Positions 51,612-60,052 of a stretch of 64,000 nucleotides of DNA are shown here, piece after piece; position 1 is the first letter of the stretch, and each line of letters begins with the position of its first letter. This DNA is from PALSA-612 sp963755155 (GTDB taxonomy: Bacteria > Actinomycetota > Thermoleophilia > Gaiellales > Gaiellaceae), in the NCBI GenBank assembly GCA_963755155.1, contig CAVWIV010000007.1:186001-250000 (forward strand). Direction: 5' to 3'. The notes under the pieces were generated by a model. The model saw only the letters and a list, made by a program, of their open reading frames with translations, was not told where the DNA came from and searched no databases. The position numbers and the translations under genes were made by a program.

Positions 51612-52346
51612 TGAACGAGCTACGTGAAGAGGTGCGGCGCAGGTACGCGGAGTCCGCTCTATCGGTCATCTCCGGCGACCCGAGAAGCTGCTGTCCCGAC
51701 AAGGACACCGGCGCGAGCTTCGGCAGCGGTCTCTACGAGGCCGAGCAGCGCGGCGACCTGCCCGAGGCGGCCGTGCTCGCCTCGCTCGGGTGCGGCAACC
51801 CCACCGCGGTGGCCGAGCTCCGAGAGGGCGAGACGGTCCTCGACCTCGGCTCCGGGGGCGGCATCGACGTCATCCTCTCCGCGCGGCGCGTGGGGGAGAC
51901 GGGGAGGGCGTACGGCCTCGACATGACCGACGAGATGCTCGAGCTCGCCCAGCGCAACGCCGAAGAGGCGGGTGTCGCGCAACGCCGTGTTCCTCAAGGG
52001 CCACATGGAGGAGATCCCGCTGCCGGCGGGCTCCGTCGACGTCGTGATCTCGAACTGCGTCATCAACCTCTCCGTGGACAAGCAGGCGGTGCTGGCCGAG
52101 ATCGGGCGGGTGCTGAAGCCGGGAGGCCGCGTCGGCGTCTCGGATGTCGTCGCCGAGGACCGGCTCTCAGCCGGCGAGCGCGCCGAGCGGGGCAGCTGGT
52201 GCGGTTGCATCGCGGGAGCTCTCTCGAAGGGCGAGTACGAGGCAGGCCTCGCGGCGGCAGGCCTGGAGGAAGTGTCCGTCGAGTTCACGCACGAGGCCGT
52301 GGACGGCATGCACGCCGCGATCGTCAAGGCGCGAAAGCCCACGTAG
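51611..52346 (+). CDS. arsM: Arsenite methyltransferase, frameshift near 51975
   Basis: About 244 residues. First frame: SLGCGNPTAVAELREGETVL, DLGSGGGIDVILSARRVGET, DMTDEMLELAQRNAEEAGV. One base shift near 51975 leads to NAVFLKGHMEEIPLPAGSVD, VVISNCVINLSVDKQAV and SWCGCIAGAL. The Cys in SNCVINL and in CGCIAG match the arsenic-binding Cys of ArsM. It methylates As(III) with SAM to volatile or less retained species. Operon with arsR. Confidence 0.92.
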
Positions 52347-52380
52347 TTCCGTCCGGGCCGCGGGTTACCGTGCTGGCGTT

Positions 52381-52551
52381 ATGCCTCAGTGGATCGCGTT
52401 GCTCGCGATCGTCGTCGTGGCCTGGATGGTGCTCGCCGTCGTCGGCGGGTGGCTCATCGGCCGCGGGCTGGGGGCGATCGAGCGCCGGACGGACCCGGGC
52501 GAGCCCGAGGCCGACCGCGCCGTCCCACAAGACCTGCGCAGAGCCGCCTAG
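52381..52551 (+). CDS. Small single-helix membrane protein
   Basis: 56 residues from ATG at 52381. One membrane helix (WIALLAIVVVAWMVLAVVGG) is followed by a short charged tail with IERRTDPGEPEADRAVPQDL. No family recognised. 34 bases after arsM on the same strand. Confidence 0.5.
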   Translation: MPQWIALLAIVVVAWMVLAVVGGWLIGRGLGAIERRTDPGEPEADRAVPQDLRRAA

Positions 52552-52567
52552 CTTCTAAGATCGAGCC

Positions 52568-53044
52568 ATGGCAGCGGATTCCGCCGAGCAGCGCGAGATC
52601 GCGCGGCTGACCGCCGAGGTCGAGCGCCTGCGAGATCTCGAGCGAGGCCTGCGGCGCGAGCGTGAGCGCGTGCTTGCCGAGAGCGCCGCGGAACTGGGAC
52701 GGCTCCAGGCTGCCCTGCGCGAGGCGGTCGTCAACGCAGGCGCGCTCGACGAGGACCTCGACCGAAGAGCAGACGACGCGGACACGCGCGAAGAACGCCT
52801 CGCCGCTCGTGAGGCCGAGCTCGCCGCCGCCGCCCAGCGCATCCGGGACGCCGAAGCCCGCCTGGAGGAGGAGCGTGGCCGCCTGTCGGCCTGGCGTGCA
52901 AAGCTCGAGCGTGAGTCGGAACGCCTCGCGGAATGGGAGAGGAATGCGCGCGTTTCACCGCCGTCCGAGCCGCGGACGGCGACGTTCGAGGAGGGGCTAC
53001 GACGCCTCTCCGAGCCGGGAGCGGCAGGCAGATCGTCCTGGTAG
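52568..53044 (+). CDS. Coiled-coil protein
   Basis: 158 residues, almost entirely heptad-like charged helix from EQREIARLTAEVERLRDLER to WRAKLERESERLAEWERNAR, with a short tail. No enzyme motif. Probably a structural or scaffolding protein. It ends just before the cytochrome gene. Confidence 0.6.
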   Translation: MAADSAEQREIARLTAEVERLRDLERGLRRERERVLAESAAELGRLQAALREAVVNAGALDEDLDRRADDADTREERLAAREAELAAAAQRIRDAEARLEEERGRLSAWRAKLERESERLAEWERNARVSPPSEPRTATFEEGLRRLSEPGAAGRSSW

Positions 53045-53055
53045 CGTCCGCAGCC

Positions 53056-53586
53056 GTGCTGCTGGCGCTCTCGTCGAACCAGAAGCTCGGGCTCGCGCTT
53101 GCAGCCGCAGCCTTCGTCGTGTTCGCGCTCGTCTGCGCGATGCTGATCCCGCGCTACCGGCCGAACTTCCCGGCCGGCCACATGGGGTGGTTCATCGCGG
53201 CGTGCGCGGCCTTCACCGTCGGGATGATGCTGACGATCTACTTCGTCGCGAAGGAGTCGGAGCACGAGGCGGGCGGCGAGACCCACGCCACCGAGACCGA
53301 GCCCGCTGAGCCGGCCCCGCCGCCCACGGAGACCAGTGCAGCCGGCGGGAGCGACCCCGTCGGCAAGGTGATCTTCACGGAGAACTGCGGGAGCTGTCAC
53401 ACGCTGGCGGACGCCGGAACGAACGGCACCGTCGGGCCGAACCTCGATCAGTCACAGCCCGACGAGGCGCTCGTCGTCGAGCGCGTGACGAACGGCATGG
53501 GGGTCATGCCGCCCTTCGAAGGCGTGCTCACGGAGGAAGAGATCACCGAGGTTGCGAAGTACGTCTCGGCGGCTGCCGGAACCTAG
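53056..53586 (+). CDS. Membrane-anchored c-type cytochrome
   Basis: 176 residues from GTG at 53056; the frame is open upstream within the coiled-coil gene. Two membrane helices (LGLALAAAAFVVFALVCAML; MGWFIAACAAFTVGMMLTIY), an acidic Pro-rich linker, then a class I cytochrome c domain with haem site ENCGSCHTL and axial Met in MGVMPPFEG. Electron carrier on the outer face of the membrane. Confidence 0.85.
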   Translation: MLLALSSNQKLGLALAAAAFVVFALVCAMLIPRYRPNFPAGHMGWFIAACAAFTVGMMLTIYFVAKESEHEAGGETHATETEPAEPAPPPTETSAAGGSDPVGKVIFTENCGSCHTLADAGTNGTVGPNLDQSQPDEALVVERVTNGMGVMPPFEGVLTEEEITEVAKYVSAAAGT

Positions 53587-53590
53587 GTCG

Positions 53591-53680
53591 CGGCCGCGAC
53601 CGACCTGGCGGGCGCGGCTCACTACGGCTCTCGGAGAACCCACGTACCGCCCGAAAGTCGAACGACTTTCGGGCGAAAGG
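53591..53680. repeat. tRNA-linked repeat, copy A, with perfect 12-bp hairpin
   Basis: Contains GGCTCTCGGAGAACC (53626-53640) and the hairpin GCCCGAAAGTCG-AA-CGACTTTCGGGC (53649-53674), immediately downstream of tRNA-Ser(GGA) on its strand. About 75-80% alike to copy B at 60927. The hairpin probably ends tRNA transcription, although no T-run follows. Confidence 0.8.
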
Positions 53681-53770
53681 CGGAGAGGGAGGGATTCGAA
53701 CCCTCGACGCACCTTTCGGCACGCACGCGATTTCCAGTCGCGCTCCTTCGGCCAACTCGGACACCTCTCC
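53681..53770 (-). tRNA. tRNA-Ser(GGA)
   Basis: Minus strand: acceptor GGAGAGG/CCTCTCC, anticodon stem CGCGA/TCGCG with loop CTGGAAA (anticodon GGA), a long class II variable arm, and T arm GAGGG-TTCGAAT-CCCTC. Discriminator G. 90 bases. Confidence 0.96.
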
Positions 53771-53987
53771 GCGCGGATCCAGAGTAGCGCCCGACAGAAA
53801 CCCAAGGAGGGGGGCACATGGGGGAACCATGGGTTCCCCCATGACCCAAAGAAGAGGCCCCGCCGATCGATGATCGACAGGGCCTCCGAGACAGGGCTCT
53901 GGGGAGAGCGGAACCCCGCCCCTTAGGGCCGGGAGGCGGCCGGCCCAGCGCCATGGTATCGAGCCTTGGGGACGCTCGGGCGTCCGC
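53771..53987. other. Non-coding gap with long perfect palindrome
   Basis: No gene seen. ATGGGGGAACC (53818-53828) pairs perfectly with GGTTCCCCCAT (53832-53842) around ATG. A second stem GAGGCCC/GGGCCTC spans about 53854-53885. The gap lies upstream of tRNA-Ser(GGA) and downstream of the spermidine-synthase-like gene, both on the minus strand, so it probably terminates the latter. Confidence 0.6.
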
Positions 53988-56216
53988 TCAGCTGAACCAT
54001 CTGATGACGCTGAGGATGTTCGAGAACTCGTCCGTCCACACCGGCTGCCCGGGCCCCACGTCGAGCCGCTTCCAGCGCGGATCGTCCACGAGCGTCCCAA
54101 GCGCAGCCGCGTTCCGCGCGACGAGGACCCAGATCGAGCTCTTGGCTCCCTCGCTGGCCGCCGCCGGCGTCACGGCGTAGGCCTGCGAGAGGCCGGGGAG
54201 GCCAAGCGACCGTGCGCTGCCAGAGACCACGGGCTGGAGGTCGAGGTACCGGTTCGAGATGTGGAACGCCATCAGCCCGTCAGGGCTCAGCTTGCGGAGG
54301 TACAGCTCGATCGCCTCGCGCGTGAGCAGGTGCATCGGCACCGAGTCGGAGCTGAACGCGTCGAGCACGAAGAGGTCGAACGAGCCGTCGGGCTCCTCGG
54401 CGAGCTTCAACCGCCCGTCGCCGAGGACGACGCGGATGTCGGCCTTCGCGTCGCGCAGGTACGTGAAGTAGCGCGGGTTCTCGGCGATGCGGGCGACGGC
54501 CTCGTCGATCTCGTAGAACGTCCACCGCTCGCCTGTCCGCCCGTAGACGGATGCTCCGCCGGCGCCGAGCCCGATGACCGCGACGCTCTTGGCGCGCCCG
54601 TCCAGGGCGGTGAAGAGCTGACCGAGCGGGCCTTCCCGAACGTAGTAGCTGGCGGGCTCGCGGCGTTGCCCCGGGGCGAAGCTCTGTGCGCCGTGCACGG
54701 TCGTCCCGCTCACGAGAACGTGCCGCTGGCCGTCCTCCTCGACCCGCAAGACCCCGAAGAACGTGCGCTCGGAGTGCAGCGACGTCGGAGGCAAGGTCGC
54801 GATCAGGAGCAGCGCTCCCACCCCGAGGGCGAAGCGAACCGGGCGCGCTGCGAAGAGTGCGAGCGCCGCGACCGCGGAAAACAGGAGCACGGCAAGCAGC
54901 GCCGGGCCGGCCCCGTCTGCAGGGGTCGCCTTCGCGGCGACGAGGACGCCTGCGAGGAGCGCGAAGGGCAGCAATACGTCGGCGTTCCGGCGCAGGAATC
55001 CGGTCCCGGGGCGCGGACGACGCGAGCCTGGCCGAAGGAGCAGCGCGAGGACGATCGTGATCGGGTACTCGGCGATCGTCGAGAAGATCGCCGGGGCGAG
55101 GAGGGCGGCAAACACGCCGCCGCACACGCCTCCCAGCGACATGAGGAGGTAGAAGTGCGTGAGGCGCTCCGCCGGCGGTCGCTCGAGTGCCAGGCGCCGG
55201 TGCACGAGCAATGCCACGAAGAAGAGGTTCGCCCCGTGGATGACGACGACGGCCCAGATGGGCAGCCGCACCATGGGCATGAGCGAGGCAACGACGAGGA
55301 GCGAGGTGACCACGGTGCCCCAGCTGATCGCTCGGAGCGAGAACGGGGAGCTCCGCGCGAAGGCGACGATGAAGCTCAACAGGTAGAGCGCCAGCGGGAT
55401 CACCCAGAGCAGCGGGACGGCCGCGATGTCCGTCGAGAGGTGGCTCGTCGTGGCGATCATCAGGGCCGACGGCAGAGCCGCCATGCCGATCCAGCGGAGG
55501 GTCGTGAGCCAGCCGATCGGGGCAGCTGCCTCCCGGGCCTCCTCCACGGAGGCCGGCGCCGCCGCGGTGGTGAGCAACCGAAGGGTGCAGAGGGCCGCGA
55601 GCAGCACGAAGAGGGCGTAGCCGGCCCCCCAGAGCGTGGCCTGCTCCGGCAGCGTCAGCAGGGGCTCGATCAGGACGGGGTACGCGAGCAGTCCCAGCAG
55701 GCTGCCGGCGTTCCCGGCCGCGTACAGGAAGTACGGGTCCCGCGACGCCGCGTCCCCGCAAGCCGAGAACCAGCGCTGGAGAACGGGGCTCGCAGTCGTG
55801 ACGACAAGGAACGGCAGCCCGGCTGCCGCGGCGAGCGCCCACAGCAGGCCGAGGTGAGGATTCTCACCCGGCCCTGCGTCCGCCGCCACCGCAATCGGGA
55901 GCATGACGAGCGGCACGAGCAGCAGGGCGAGCTGGAGCAGTGCCTGCCGGCGCACTCCCAAGAGGTGGAGCGAGAAGTGGGCGAACGCATACCCGCACAG
56001 CAGCACGGTCTGGAAGAAGACGAGCGACACGATCCAGACGGCGGGCGTGCCACCGAAGTGCGGCAGGAGCATCTTCGCGACCATCGGCTGGACGGCAAAG
56101 ACGAGCGCGGCGGCAAGGAAGATCGCAGTGCCGTAGAGCGCGAGCGTCCAGCTTCCCGATCGAGATGCGATCGCCGGGCCCTGCGGAGCCGTGAGGTCGC
56201 GGGCGCCAGCTTCCAC
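53988..56216 (-). CDS. Fused membrane/spermidine-synthase-like protein
   Basis: 742 residues. Residues 25-480 hold about a dozen membrane helices (ALYGTAIFLAAALVFAVQPM onwards). Residues 490-742 form a Rossmann methyltransferase-like domain of spermidine-synthase type: VAVIGLGAGGASVYGRTGER, FYEIDEAVARIAENPRYFTY, VVLGDGRLKLAEEPDGSFDL, FVLDAFSSDSVPMHL. Fused proteins of this kind are common and mostly uncharacterised; the polyamine activity is not established. Confidence 0.85.
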   Translation of the reverse strand: MEAGARDLTAPQGPAIASRSGSWTLALYGTAIFLAAALVFAVQPMVAKMLLPHFGGTPAVWIVSLVFFQTVLLCGYAFAHFSLHLLGVRRQALLQLALLLVPLVMLPIAVAADAGPGENPHLGLLWALAAAAGLPFLVVTTASPVLQRWFSACGDAASRDPYFLYAAGNAGSLLGLLAYPVLIEPLLTLPEQATLWGAGYALFVLLAALCTLRLLTTAAAPASVEEAREAAAPIGWLTTLRWIGMAALPSALMIATTSHLSTDIAAVPLLWVIPLALYLLSFIVAFARSSPFSLRAISWGTVVTSLLVVASLMPMVRLPIWAVVVIHGANLFFVALLVHRRLALERPPAERLTHFYLLMSLGGVCGGVFAALLAPAIFSTIAEYPITIVLALLLRPGSRRPRPGTGFLRRNADVLLPFALLAGVLVAAKATPADGAGPALLAVLLFSAVAALALFAARPVRFALGVGALLLIATLPPTSLHSERTFFGVLRVEEDGQRHVLVSGTTVHGAQSFAPGQRREPASYYVREGPLGQLFTALDGRAKSVAVIGLGAGGASVYGRTGERWTFYEIDEAVARIAENPRYFTYLRDAKADIRVVLGDGRLKLAEEPDGSFDLFVLDAFSSDSVPMHLLTREAIELYLRKLSPDGLMAFHISNRYLDLQPVVSGSARSLGLPGLSQAYAVTPAAASEGAKSSIWVLVARNAAALGTLVDDPRWKRLDVGPGQPVWTDEFSNILSVIRWFS

Positions 56217-56272
56217 AGTCGTCTCATCGACAGGAAGTGCGAGGCCCTTGAGTCAGAAAAAGAGCCGGGTTC

Positions 56273-56298
56273 GCGGCGCCCGGTCAACCGGGCGCCGC
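56273..56298 (-). terminator. Terminator of pilin gene at 56315
   Basis: A perfect 12-bp stem (GCGGCGCCCGGT with ACCGGGCGCCGC, loop CA) lies 16 bases after the pilin stop on the minus strand. CTTTTTCTG follows 12 bases further on. Intrinsic terminator. Confidence 0.75.
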
Positions 56299-56314
56299 CC
56301 CGACACGAGTGCTT

Positions 56315-56476
56315 CTAGAGGATGCCAGTTACCTTGCCGATCGCGCCCGAGATTCCACCGGAGAGGGCGGTGAAAACTGCCACGGTGGCGACCGTGATCA
56401 CGGCCAGCACGACAGCGTACTCCGCCATCGTCTGTCCTTCCTCGCGCGCAAAGCGCGCCCGAATCTTCGTCAGCAC
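56315..56476 (-). CDS. Flp-type IVb pilin, copy 3
   Basis: 53 residues from GTG at 56476 (VLTKIRARFAREEGQTMAEY). The prepilin site is EEG/QTMAEY with the conserved Glu five residues after the cleavage Gly, then helix AVVLAVITVATVAVFTALSG. An in-frame ATG 16 codons earlier is possible, but the 53-residue form matches the two neighbours exactly. Structural subunit of Flp/tad pili. Confidence 0.88.
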   Translation of the reverse strand: MLTKIRARFAREEGQTMAEYAVVLAVITVATVAVFTALSGGISGAIGKVTGIL

Positions 56477-56614
56477 TTGTAAGTCACCCCCTTCCGGCTG
56501 CACAGGAACATTCGCCGCATTCATCGCCCCCGGGTGCCCCGCTGCCGATCCCTCGGACGGGTGAGCGCCGCCGATCTCACCCGTTTCGGAGCCGCCGTTT
56601 GGCTCGGACCAAAG

Positions 56615-56642
56615 CGACGCCCCGGCCGGAGCCGGGGCGTCG
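56615..56642 (-). terminator. Terminator of pilin gene at 56662
   Basis: A perfect 12-bp stem CGACGCCCCGGC/GCCGGGGCGTCG with loop CGGA, 19 bases after the pilin stop on the minus strand. Confidence 0.7.
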
Positions 56643-56661
56643 CGGAGCGGTTCGGGTGCTT

Positions 56662-56823
56662 CTAGAGGATGCCGGTTACGGAGGTGATCGCTCCGGAAAT
56701 TCCACCGGAGAGGGCGGTGAAGACCGCCACTGTGGCGACCGTGATCACGGCCAGCACGACGGCGTACTCCGCCATCGTCTGTCCTTCCTCGCGCGCAAAG
56801 CGCGCCTTGATTGCTGCAAACAT
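56662..56823 (-). CDS. Flp-type IVb pilin, copy 2
   Basis: 53 residues from ATG at 56823 (MFAAIKARFAREEGQTMAEY). Identical to copy 3 through most of the helix and differing near the C-terminus (GAITSVTGIL against GAIGKVTGIL). G-rich GGGGGTGAG before the ATG. Same prepilin site and Glu5. Confidence 0.9.
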   Translation of the reverse strand: MFAAIKARFAREEGQTMAEYAVVLAVITVATVAVFTALSGGISGAITSVTGIL

Positions 56824-56926
56824 CTCACTCACCCCCTTCCGGGTGCGCAGGTTCTCTGCGCTTCCATCGCCCGCGCATGACCGGCGGACGACCCTCGAAC
56901 GGGGGGACTGAGGCGAGGGCTGTCCG

Positions 56927-56955
56927 GCCGGCGCCCGATGAGACCGGGCGCCGGC
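56927..56955 (-). terminator. Terminator of pilin gene at 56972
   Basis: A perfect 11-bp stem GCCGGCGCCCG/CGGGCGCCGGC with a seven-base loop, 16 bases after the pilin stop on the minus strand. Confidence 0.7.
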
Positions 56956-56971
56956 TTGACGGACGCCTCGC

Positions 56972-57133
56972 CTAGAGGACGCCGGTGACCTTCCCGATCG
57001 CTCCCGCGATACCGCCGGAAAGCGCTCCGAAGACCGCCAGCGTGCCCAGGCTGATCACCGACAACACGATGGCGTACTCGGCCATCGTCTGACCGTGTTC
57101 GTGCGCGATGTACGCACGCATTCGCCTCAGCAT
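56972..57133 (-). CDS. Flp-type IVb pilin, copy 1
   Basis: 53 residues from ATG at 57133 (MLRRMRAYIAHEHGQTMAEY); GGGAGG lies nine bases upstream. It is the most divergent of the three (helix AIVLSVISLGTLAVFGALSG), with His-Glu-His before the cleavage Gly. No prepilin peptidase or tad ATPase gene is in the window. Confidence 0.9.
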   Translation of the reverse strand: MLRRMRAYIAHEHGQTMAEYAIVLSVISLGTLAVFGALSGGIAGAIGKVTGVL

Positions 57134-57249
57134 TGAGTCCCACCTCCCTGCCTCGACTGTCTGTGAACGCAGGATGGTCGTGGGGGGAAGCGGCGTCATC
57201 CCTCGGCCGAGGCATTTCCGGGGTGTTCAAGGATCCGTGCGGGCTGCCG

Positions 57250-57837
57250 ATGAAGCTCGTGATGTTCGTGACCCCGCAGTGCCCACAGTGCCGTGCCGAG
57301 CTGAAGCTCGGTGCGAGCGGCCGGCTCGACGCGTGGGCCTGCCCTGCCGGGCACGGCGCCGGGTTCACGCTCTCGGAGCTGCACGAGCGGGCTCAGGAGG
57401 ACGAGCTCGCGAGGCTCTGGGCGGCCGCCACGACCGCCGCCGGCGGCAAGCACGCCTGCCCGATGTGCGACCGGGCGATGGTCACGGTGACGATCGGCGT
57501 CGACGCGGACGAGCTCGTCGAGAGGCGCGTGGCCGACAGGTCGGAGGACGGTCGCGTGACGCTCGAGGTCTGCCGTGACGACCAGTTCATCTGGTTCGAT
57601 CCGGGCGAGCTCGACGAGCTGCCCGAGGATCTCCCCGAGCCGAAGCCGTCAGCGGCCGAGGTTGCGGAGATCGACCGGATCACGACTGCCTACGAGCGAG
57701 AGCTCGCGAAGGCGTACGAGGACGACAGCCTTCTCGGCCGCTTTGCCGGCAAGGTGGCCAAGCGCCACCCCGGCTTCGTGAAGTTCCTCGACCGCGCCGT
57801 GTACCGCGACGCGCTCGACGAGACACACGCGGCCTAA
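57250..57837 (+). CDS. Zinc-ribbon (zf-TFIIB-like) protein
   Basis: 195 residues from ATG at 57250. Three Cys pairs: TPQCPQCRAELKL, WACPAGHG, and HACPMCDRAMVTVTIG followed by EVCRDDQFIWFDPGELDELP, the zf-TFIIB pattern. The C-terminal half is helical and charged (GKVAKRHPGFVKFLDRAVYR). Function unknown. The convergent gene shares CTAA at the stops. Confidence 0.75.
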   Translation: MKLVMFVTPQCPQCRAELKLGASGRLDAWACPAGHGAGFTLSELHERAQEDELARLWAAATTAAGGKHACPMCDRAMVTVTIGVDADELVERRVADRSEDGRVTLEVCRDDQFIWFDPGELDELPEDLPEPKPSAAEVAEIDRITTAYERELAKAYEDDSLLGRFAGKVAKRHPGFVKFLDRAVYRDALDETHAA

Positions 57838-59999
57838 TTACAGAACCGGTTCGCGGGCGTCTTCCCGTTCCAGGTGTAGCCGCGTGCCGAGGCGCCCGTC
57901 ACCTTCGTCGTGAAGCAGCCGGTGGCGCGGGGGACGAGGTACGTCGTGCGGCCCGCCGCATCTGTCCGCTTCTGAGCCGAGAACACCTCCCGCCCGTTTC
58001 GGCGGACGACGACCGCGGTGCGAACCGCAGGCGCCGGGCCTCCGCCCACCTCGACGACGTTCGCCGTCACGCGGATGACGGTCGGGCGCTTGGAGTAGCG
58101 GATCGACGAGACGCGGATGGGGCCTGGGTTCACCCTCAGGCTCGCGCTGGCAGACACCGCGCCTGCCTGGGCGAGCACGAGGCCGTTGAATCCGCGTCCC
58201 TCCGCCCTGACGGTCGTCGACGTGCCGGTCTGCGGGCTCACGACCGCGAGGGCCGGCGGCCTCACTGTCCACGCCGGGCGAGCTGTGAGCGAGTTCCCGA
58301 ACGCGTCTTCGGCTGCCACCGCGAAGCGCCGCGATCCGCGCGGGCCGATGACCGCCGAGCCGGGATCGACGGTCAACCGCGAAAGAGCTCCGGGCCCGAC
58401 CGTCTCCACCTGCGTCGCCGTCGTCACGCCCAGGGCTGTGGCGCGGATCTGCGGCCGCCCGGCCCGCGTGTCGAGGTAGTGGAAGGGCGGCGTGGCCGTT
58501 CCGCCTGTCGGAATCGTGACGGAGATCTGCGTCGCCCACGGCCCGCTCGTCGAAAGCGAGAACCGGCCGTCCGGCGAGCCCGAGGTGAGCGTGACCACGA
58601 TCGGGGCCGTCGTTGCCTGCGGCGCGCCGGTGCTCGTCTGGAGGTTCAGGCTGAGCGGCGCCGAGGGCACGCCGGCGACGAGTACCTGTGGAGGCGGCGC
58701 GAAAGCAAGCACCGAGCCGAGCCACGCGCGCAGCGCCTTCCACGACTCGGTGAACAGCGAGCCGGTGAGGTCGCCCCCGCAGAAGACGTTCTGCCCCGGC
58801 GGGCCGCAGGCTCCGCCGCCCGGGTCGGTCGCGTTGGTCGGGCCGGAGTCTCGGATCGCGGCGCCGAGCCGGTCGAGGATCGAACCCGTCTGCGCCGCGA
58901 AGTCGCCGGCGGAGAGGCCGCTCCCGTTCCGCGGCTGCCAGGCGAACCCCCAGTGATCCTGAGCGAGGCCGGCCGTGACGCTGAACGAGCGAAGCGCGTA
59001 CACCTGCGCTGAGACGAACGCCCGCATCTCGTCAACGGGGACGAACGTCCAGCCGTACGCGGACTCGTACTGCCACGCGGCGTTGGCGACCGGGCTGAAC
59101 GCCGTCTGCAGAAACCCGCGGGCGAGCTCGATCGTCGGTGGCCCGGCACGCGTCAGGAAGAGCGTGTGCTGGAGGTAGTCGTTGAGGTAGTCGCGCCGCT
59201 GCGCGATCGGGGCGCCAGGAACGGCGTACCTGCGGAAGTCGCCGTACACCTCCTGCGACCAGTCGCTGACGAACGTGCTCATGTCCGTCCAGAACGCCGT
59301 GTCGGCGAGCCAGTTCTGGAGGTTCGTCTGGTAGACGGAGACGTTCGTCGTCGGCTGTCCCAGGCCGACGATGAAGACAGCCCCGCGCGCGGTGCGCGTG
59401 CCGTCGCCCTCGTACAGCCCGCGCACGAGCTCGCGCGCGTTCGCCCGGGCATCGCCGGCGCCGCTGCGCACCGTGGAGGGGAACTCGTTCACGGCCCACG
59501 TGTCGCCGGCCGCGATGTCGAAGCCGGCCTCCGCCATCCGCCGCCGCATCTCGACCCCGGCGGCGTACCACGTCGAGCCGCTTTCGGCGATCCACCTGCT
59601 CCAGGTCGTCCAGTGGAATTCGGCCAGCGCGTGGAAGTTCGGCCCGAGTGCGCGGATGCGAGCAGCCTCGCCCGGCCTGAGGTTCGTCTTGTTGCCGACG
59701 ATCGGCGGGATCGTGACGTAGTACTGCGCGCACGGCGACGGCGTCGCCGCCAGCTTCGTGGCCAGCCGCAGCCAGTCGGTCGCCGCGTAGAAGACGCCGC
59801 GCAGCGGCCGGCAGCCTTCTTGCGCCCGCAGGTGCCGCGGCCGTCTGACGAGGCTCCGCCACAGCGCCTCCGTCTTCGCCGGCTCGAGCGAGGGGACGAC
59901 GGGGACGGCGCTCGGCCGCGCTCCCGTGCCGGCGCTCGCCAGCCCCGCCAGCACGAGCGCGGCAGCGCTTAGCGCCCACCAATGACTGCGGCGACCCAT
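57834..59999 (-). CDS. Large secreted protein with Ig-like C-terminal domains
   Basis: 721 residues from ATG at 59999 (signal peptide SHWWALSAAALVLAGLASAG). The N-terminal 420 residues (LRGVFYAATDWLRLATKLAA, FHWTTWSRWIAESGSTWYAA, AAGDTWAVNEFPSTVRSGAG, AQDHWGFAWQPRNGSG) may be a barrel-type domain, unassigned. The C-terminal 300 residues are Ig-like repeats (PIVVTLTSGSPDGRFSLSTS; AEDAFGNSLTARPAWTV). Cell-surface or secreted; function unknown. Confidence 0.7.
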   Translation of the reverse strand: MGRRSHWWALSAAALVLAGLASAGTGARPSAVPVVPSLEPAKTEALWRSLVRRPRHLRAQEGCRPLRGVFYAATDWLRLATKLAATPSPCAQYYVTIPPIVGNKTNLRPGEAARIRALGPNFHALAEFHWTTWSRWIAESGSTWYAAGVEMRRRMAEAGFDIAAGDTWAVNEFPSTVRSGAGDARANARELVRGLYEGDGTRTARGAVFIVGLGQPTTNVSVYQTNLQNWLADTAFWTDMSTFVSDWSQEVYGDFRRYAVPGAPIAQRRDYLNDYLQHTLFLTRAGPPTIELARGFLQTAFSPVANAAWQYESAYGWTFVPVDEMRAFVSAQVYALRSFSVTAGLAQDHWGFAWQPRNGSGLSAGDFAAQTGSILDRLGAAIRDSGPTNATDPGGGACGPPGQNVFCGGDLTGSLFTESWKALRAWLGSVLAFAPPPQVLVAGVPSAPLSLNLQTSTGAPQATTAPIVVTLTSGSPDGRFSLSTSGPWATQISVTIPTGGTATPPFHYLDTRAGRPQIRATALGVTTATQVETVGPGALSRLTVDPGSAVIGPRGSRRFAVAAEDAFGNSLTARPAWTVRPPALAVVSPQTGTSTTVRAEGRGFNGLVLAQAGAVSASASLRVNPGPIRVSSIRYSKRPTVIRVTANVVEVGGGPAPAVRTAVVVRRNGREVFSAQKRTDAAGRTTYLVPRATGCFTTKVTGASARGYTWNGKTPANRFCN

Positions 60000-60052
60000 C
60001 GGTTCCCAGTTGTACCCAACCACCTGCAAAGGCCAGGTAAGGACTGGTTAGC

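Noticed and set aside
53622..54100. Several short frames on both strands across tRNA-Ser(GGA) and the palindromic gap
   Set aside because: They translate the tRNA and inverted repeats, and no ribosome site or conserved motif is visible.
54261..56318. A 685-codon open frame on the plus strand opposite the spermidine-synthase-like gene
   Set aside because: It is the antisense of a clearly coding gene, with an Arg/Glu/Gly-rich composition typical of GC-rich shadow frames and no fold-like hydrophobic pattern.
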